Positions 60,869 to 64,000 of a stretch of DNA of 64,000 nt are shown here, piece by piece; the first letter of the stretch is position 1; each line of letters opens with the position of its first letter. Origin of the DNA: Ruminococcus sp. GTDB taxonomy: Bacteria > Bacillota > Clostridia > Oscillospirales > Ruminococcaceae. Position numbers and translations under genes: made by a program. Where the stretch lies: the NCBI GenBank assembly GCA_017961625.1, contig JAGCWY010000119.1:1-64000 (forward strand), read 5' to 3'. Below the pieces are notes generated by a model. The model was given only the letters and a program-made list of their open reading frames with translations, ran no database searches and was not told the DNA's origin.

Positions 60869-62035
60869 ATGAATATTCTTTTTATTACCGATCCGACGCC
60901 TTTGGGCGGTGCGACTAATGCGCTGATAATGCTTACTAAGCAGCTAAAAGCCAAAGGTTGCAATATAACAGTGTGCGTCAGCGGTACTCCAGAGCTGAAA
61001 GCACGTCTTGAAGACTGTGGTATAAAAGCTGTAGATACCGGACATATACCTGCAATGATAAATCGTCCGCGGAGTGCCTTAAAGGCTGTAGTGAAAAAGC
61101 TTGTCTTTTCTTCAAAGCGGAACATCTATAACCTTCCGTCAGCAGTAAAAAAGGCTGAGCGAGCAGTTGATCTTTCATCGATAGATATCATATATACCAA
61201 TTCGGCACGAAGTGATCTCGGCTGCCTTTTAGCGAAAAAATTCGGTATACCGCATATCGTTCATCTGAGAGAGTTTTTCTCTGATGGATTTGAACTTATT
61301 GTATTAAGAAAGAATTATACTCATTTTTTGAATAATTATTCAGTTTCTTTTTTAGCTGTTTCTGATTCTGTAAAAAATAACTGGGTAAAAAACGGCATTG
61401 AAGAATGCAAGACAATTAGAATATACGATGGCGTAGAAAAAAATAGAATTATTGCTCGGAGTGCCAAAAACAGATTTAATAATAATCTTAGATTGGTTAT
61501 TATTGGTGCTATTATGGAATTGAAAGGACAGCATATATGTATTAAGGCACTCAGAGCTTTACCAGAGAAAATACGCAAAAACGTGCATCTTGATATTATA
61601 GGCTGGGAAGATCAGAATTACCGCGATTATCTTGATAGGCTGATCTATAAATACGGACTAAAGGAACAGGTTAGATTCCTTGGAATAAAGGACGGGGTGG
61701 AAAATATTCTGTGCAATTATGATATTGGCCTTATGACATCACGCTCTGAGGGCTTTGGGCTTGTTACTGCAGAGTATATGACAGCAGGAATATGTGTTAT
61801 TGCAAGTAATTCTGGTGCGAATCCCGAGCTCATTTCTGATGGCGTGAACGGTCTGCTCTTTGAACGCAATGATTTCAAAGCTCTTGCACGCTGTATCGCA
61901 AGTCTTTACTGCAATCGTGATATGCTCGAAAAATTAGCAGCAAACGGACGAGAAAGGGCAACGAAAGAATTTGATATAGAAGTCTGTGCAAACAGGATAT
62001 ATAAGATTTGTACAGAAGTTTTATTGAATCACTGA
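60869..62035 (+). CDS. Family 4 glycosyltransferase
   Basis: 388 residues, GT-B fold. LGGATNALIMLTKQLKAKGC region, C-terminal donor site LMTSRSEGFGLVTAEYMTAG (the E-x7-E motif) and GANPELISDGVNGLLFERN. Adds a sugar to the growing polysaccharide or lipid-linked acceptor; specificity unknown. The middle stretch (61290-61500) is visibly richer in A/T than the ends. Confidence 0.92.
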   Translation: MNILFITDPTPLGGATNALIMLTKQLKAKGCNITVCVSGTPELKARLEDCGIKAVDTGHIPAMINRPRSALKAVVKKLVFSSKRNIYNLPSAVKKAERAVDLSSIDIIYTNSARSDLGCLLAKKFGIPHIVHLREFFSDGFELIVLRKNYTHFLNNYSVSFLAVSDSVKNNWVKNGIEECKTIRIYDGVEKNRIIARSAKNRFNNNLRLVIIGAIMELKGQHICIKALRALPEKIRKNVHLDIIGWEDQNYRDYLDRLIYKYGLKEQVRFLGIKDGVENILCNYDIGLMTSRSEGFGLVTAEYMTAGICVIASNSGANPELISDGVNGLLFERNDFKALARCIASLYCNRDMLEKLAANGRERATKEFDIEVCANRIYKICTEVLLNH

Positions 62036-62043
62036 TAAAGGGT

Positions 62044-62072
62044 ACAGGATGCAGGCACGGACTGCGTCCTGT
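62044..62072 (+). terminator. Terminator of polysaccharide cluster
   Basis: ACAGGATGCAG / CTGCGTCCTGT hairpin, 7-base loop, followed by TTTCCATTTC. Just after the GT4 stop. Confidence 0.7.
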
Positions 62073-62214
62073 TTCCATTTCATATTTTTATTATATACGC
62101 AAAACAGATATTATTTTATAGAATTTCAGCTGCCATTCCTTTCTGCTAAAATAATTAATTCAGCAATAAATATAACCTTTCTTTGTGAATGATGTGTAAA
62201 AATTTAAAATAGTG

Positions 62215-62243
62215 TTGACATTGGTTTGTGAGCATGGTACAAT
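62215..62243 (+). promoter_or_regulatory. mcrB promoter
   Basis: TTGACA (62215-62220), 17 bases, TACAAT (62238-62243), about 35 bases before ATG 62278. Confidence 0.8.
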
Positions 62244-62277
62244 TATCGTAGGATATTATTGAAAGGTTGTCATAAAT

Positions 62278-64000
62278 ATGGATAAAAAGATAATTATTGA
62301 CGAACTTAAACATAAAAATGAGATCCTCCCCGATGAGTTTGACGGTACATATTCCTCAGTGCGCGAAGCGATAGAATGCTATGCAAGGCTGAAAAAAACT
62401 ATGCTCATCAATTACAGAGACCTTGACTTGCTGTACTACCTGTCCCTCGGAATATGGAAAAATGATAAAAGCGACCGGAAGATGCTGATACAGAACAGCC
62501 ATCTGCTGCATAATGACAAGCTGACACTCGACGCCAGCCTCGACAAGATATGGAGCCGGGGAGCGAAAATGCTTTTCGGTCATATCGTCGAAAAGTGGGA
62601 AATGGAATTCCTTACGGCCCAGGTAACTTTCAAGGATACGCTTATTGCTGAAATGCCAGAAGCAATACAGTTCTTCTTCAAGATGTGCATTAACCTTTTA
62701 GGGCTTGAAAGTGACAGTAAGCTCCTAGAAACAGCGCAGAAAATGATCCATTCGCAGATAAAGGATGCAGGAATGCCTGTATTTGCTCTTTCAAGGATAC
62801 TTCACTGCCTGAAGCCGTTTACTTTCCCGATTCTCGGTGAAAACGTTACCGATTCACTGGTTTTCAGGGAGCTCGGCCTAGAGCTCAAGGATCCTGAGGA
62901 TATAACGCAGTATATCAATAACTGCCGCAGGATACTGGATTTTCGCAATGCCAATTTCAAATTCAAGAATCTCAGGAACTTTGACATCATGTCATGGGAA
63001 CTGCTCAATGCTCAGAATCAGTCCGCTCCGTCGGAGGAGACTGTATCAGAGCTTCAGCCCCGAGATTCAAAAAAATCCCTGAATCTGATACTTTACGGAC
63101 CTCCCGGAACTGGTAAGACATATAACGTTGTGAAGTATGCCGTTGAGCTTATTGAAGGTGAGAAGATCACCTCCGGCATACCTTACTCTTCAATAAAGGC
63201 AAGATACGACAAGTATGCCTCTACAGGTCAGATCAAGTTCACGACTTTTCACCAGTCGCTGAGCTACGAGGAATTTGTTGAGGGTATACGACCTGTTGTT
63301 GTTGATAAATACGGCAAAGATACTAATGTCGCACACGCTGAAACCACAGTTGTCTACCGTCCTTACAATGGCGTTTTTAAGGCGCTCTGTGAGAAGGCTG
63401 CAAAGAGCCCAAACCTCAACTTTGTAGCTATCATAGACGAGATCAATCGCGGAAATATCTCGAGGATATTTGGAGAACTCATCACGCTCATAGAGGAGTC
63501 AAAGCGTGGAACGTCAGTTATTTTGCCATATTCGCAGACTGACTTTTTTGTGCCCTCTAACCTGTATATCCTAGGAACGATGAATACTGCAGACCGCTCT
63601 ATAGCTATGCTCGATACAGCGCTGAGAAGAAGATTCGATTTCATAGAAATGATGCCTCAGCCGTCCCTTCTCGGGAAATGCGATGGGGTCGATTTGTGCG
63701 AGCTTCTCACTGCGCTGAATGAACGTGTAGAATATTACTACGACCGCGAGCATGCTATAGGTCATGCATACTTCATGAACAGCAACGGTTGCATCAAAAG
63801 TCTTGAGGAGCTGAGAGAGGTCTTCTCTTCAAAGATAATACCTCTTTTGCAGGAGTATTTCTTCGACGACTACGAAAGGATAAGGCTGATACTTAACGAC
63901 GACAATACATTCATAGAGTGCATTACTCCTAAGTATATCAGACATTTCGATTCAGGGCAGAAGCTGTATCGTCTCGGAACGCCAAGTAACTGGAGTAGGG
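62278..64000 (+). CDS. McrB-type AAA+ restriction GTPase, C-terminus cut by window edge
   Basis: At least 574 residues, continuing past the edge. An N-terminal region (about 1-265) without recognised DNA-binding motif precedes the AAA+ domain: Walker A YGPPGTGKTYN (about 272-282), FHQSLSYEEFVEGIRP, Walker B AIIDEINRGNISRIFGE (about 384-400), sensor NTADRSIAMLDTALRRRF (about 434). These are the McrB GTPase signatures; with an McrC nuclease it restricts modified DNA. McrC is expected just downstream, outside the window. Ribosome site AAAGG. Own promoter, isolated from the polysaccharide genes by a terminator. Confidence 0.9.
   Translation, partial: MDKKIIIDELKHKNEILPDEFDGTYSSVREAIECYARLKKTMLINYRDLDLLYYLSLGIWKNDKSDRKMLIQNSHLLHNDKLTLDASLDKIWSRGAKMLFGHIVEKWEMEFLTAQVTFKDTLIAEMPEAIQFFFKMCINLLGLESDSKLLETAQKMIHSQIKDAGMPVFALSRILHCLKPFTFPILGENVTDSLVFRELGLELKDPEDITQYINNCRRILDFRNANFKFKNLRNFDIMSWELLNAQNQSAPSEETVSELQPRDSKKSLNLILYGPPGTGKTYNVVKYAVELIEGEKITSGIPYSSIKARYDKYASTGQIKFTTFHQSLSYEEFVEGIRPVVVDKYGKDTNVAHAETTVVYRPYNGVFKALCEKAAKSPNLNFVAIIDEINRGNISRIFGELITLIEESKRGTSVILPYSQTDFFVPSNLYILGTMNTADRSIAMLDTALRRRFDFIEMMPQPSLLGKCDGVDLCELLTALNERVEYYYDREHAIGHAYFMNSNGCIKSLEELREVFSSKIIPLLQEYFFDDYERIRLILNDDNTFIECITPKYIRHFDSGQKLYRLGTPSNWSR

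Noticed and set aside
1..64000. CRISPR array, prophage or insertion sequence
   Set aside because: No regularly spaced repeats, integrase or transposase found on reading both strands.

Overview
The window comes from a cellulose-degrading Firmicute of the Ruminococcus type (R. flavefaciens / R. champanellensis / R. albus neighbourhood). The evidence is two secreted GH9 cellulases with Thr-rich linkers (one ending in a type I dockerin), a second dockerin on a leucine-rich-repeat protein, a cytoplasmic cellobiose phosphorylase, and a clostridial-type fatty acid operon using FabK. Base composition is moderate by eye. No rRNA, CRISPR array, prophage or transposase was seen. Species assignment is inference.

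Layout. 1-6.1 kb (minus strand): GH9 cellulase cut by the window edge, GH9-Ig-dockerin cellulase, and an orphan sugar-type solute-binding lipoprotein. 6.3-16.4 kb (plus): a membrane-anchored VanY-fold protein lacking key catalytic residues, rsmE, a small acidic membrane protein, tRNA-Pro/Thr/Tyr, four tandem YcxB-like membrane paralogues, typA and three lipoproteins. 16.4-18.1 kb: guaB. 18.1-25.0 kb (minus): an operon reading fabD, aroE, a 361-aa unknown, a small aroK/aroE chimera, an esterase lipoprotein, aroK, an amidohydrolase and an LRR-dockerin protein.

25.2-35.2 kb (plus): fabH, fabK, a DUF4177-like gene, fabG, fabF, accB, two paralogous membrane proteins, fabZ, accC, accD, accA, acpP, i.e. 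nearly the whole FASII/acetyl-CoA carboxylase set, facing fabD across a shared intergenic region. 35.3-38.8 kb: a ParA/MinD-like ATPase and a four-subunit 2-oxoacid:ferredoxin oxidoreductase. 39.0-41.0 kb (minus): a TPM-domain membrane protein and a zinc-ribbon protein. 41.3-49.2 kb (plus): citrate synthase, aldose-epimerase-like, PEBP-like lipoprotein, YgjP-type metallopeptidase, DUF4236, ymdB, spoVS and recG. 49.4-55.4 kb (minus): lipoprotein with a structured leader, ECF-transporter S component, cellobiose phosphorylase, and an ECF sigma/anti-sigma pair. 55.8-62.0 kb (plus): a surface-polysaccharide cluster (glf, DUF4422, two related HAD-type proteins, GT4). 62.3 kb to the edge: a McrB-type restriction GTPase, probably the start of a defence locus.

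How it fits together: secreted GH9 enzymes release cellodextrins, and a solute-binding protein could capture oligosaccharides. Cellobiose phosphorylase would cleave cellobiose by phosphorolysis, conserving bond energy. Citrate synthase and the 2-oxoacid oxidoreductase belong to carbon-skeleton metabolism. The strongest unusual observations are a 42-codon aroK-aroE chimera that looks like the junction fossil of a tandem duplication in the shikimate operon, a VanY-fold pseudoenzyme, two membrane-protein paralogues inside the fatty acid operon, and a strongly structured leader at about 50.3 kb.
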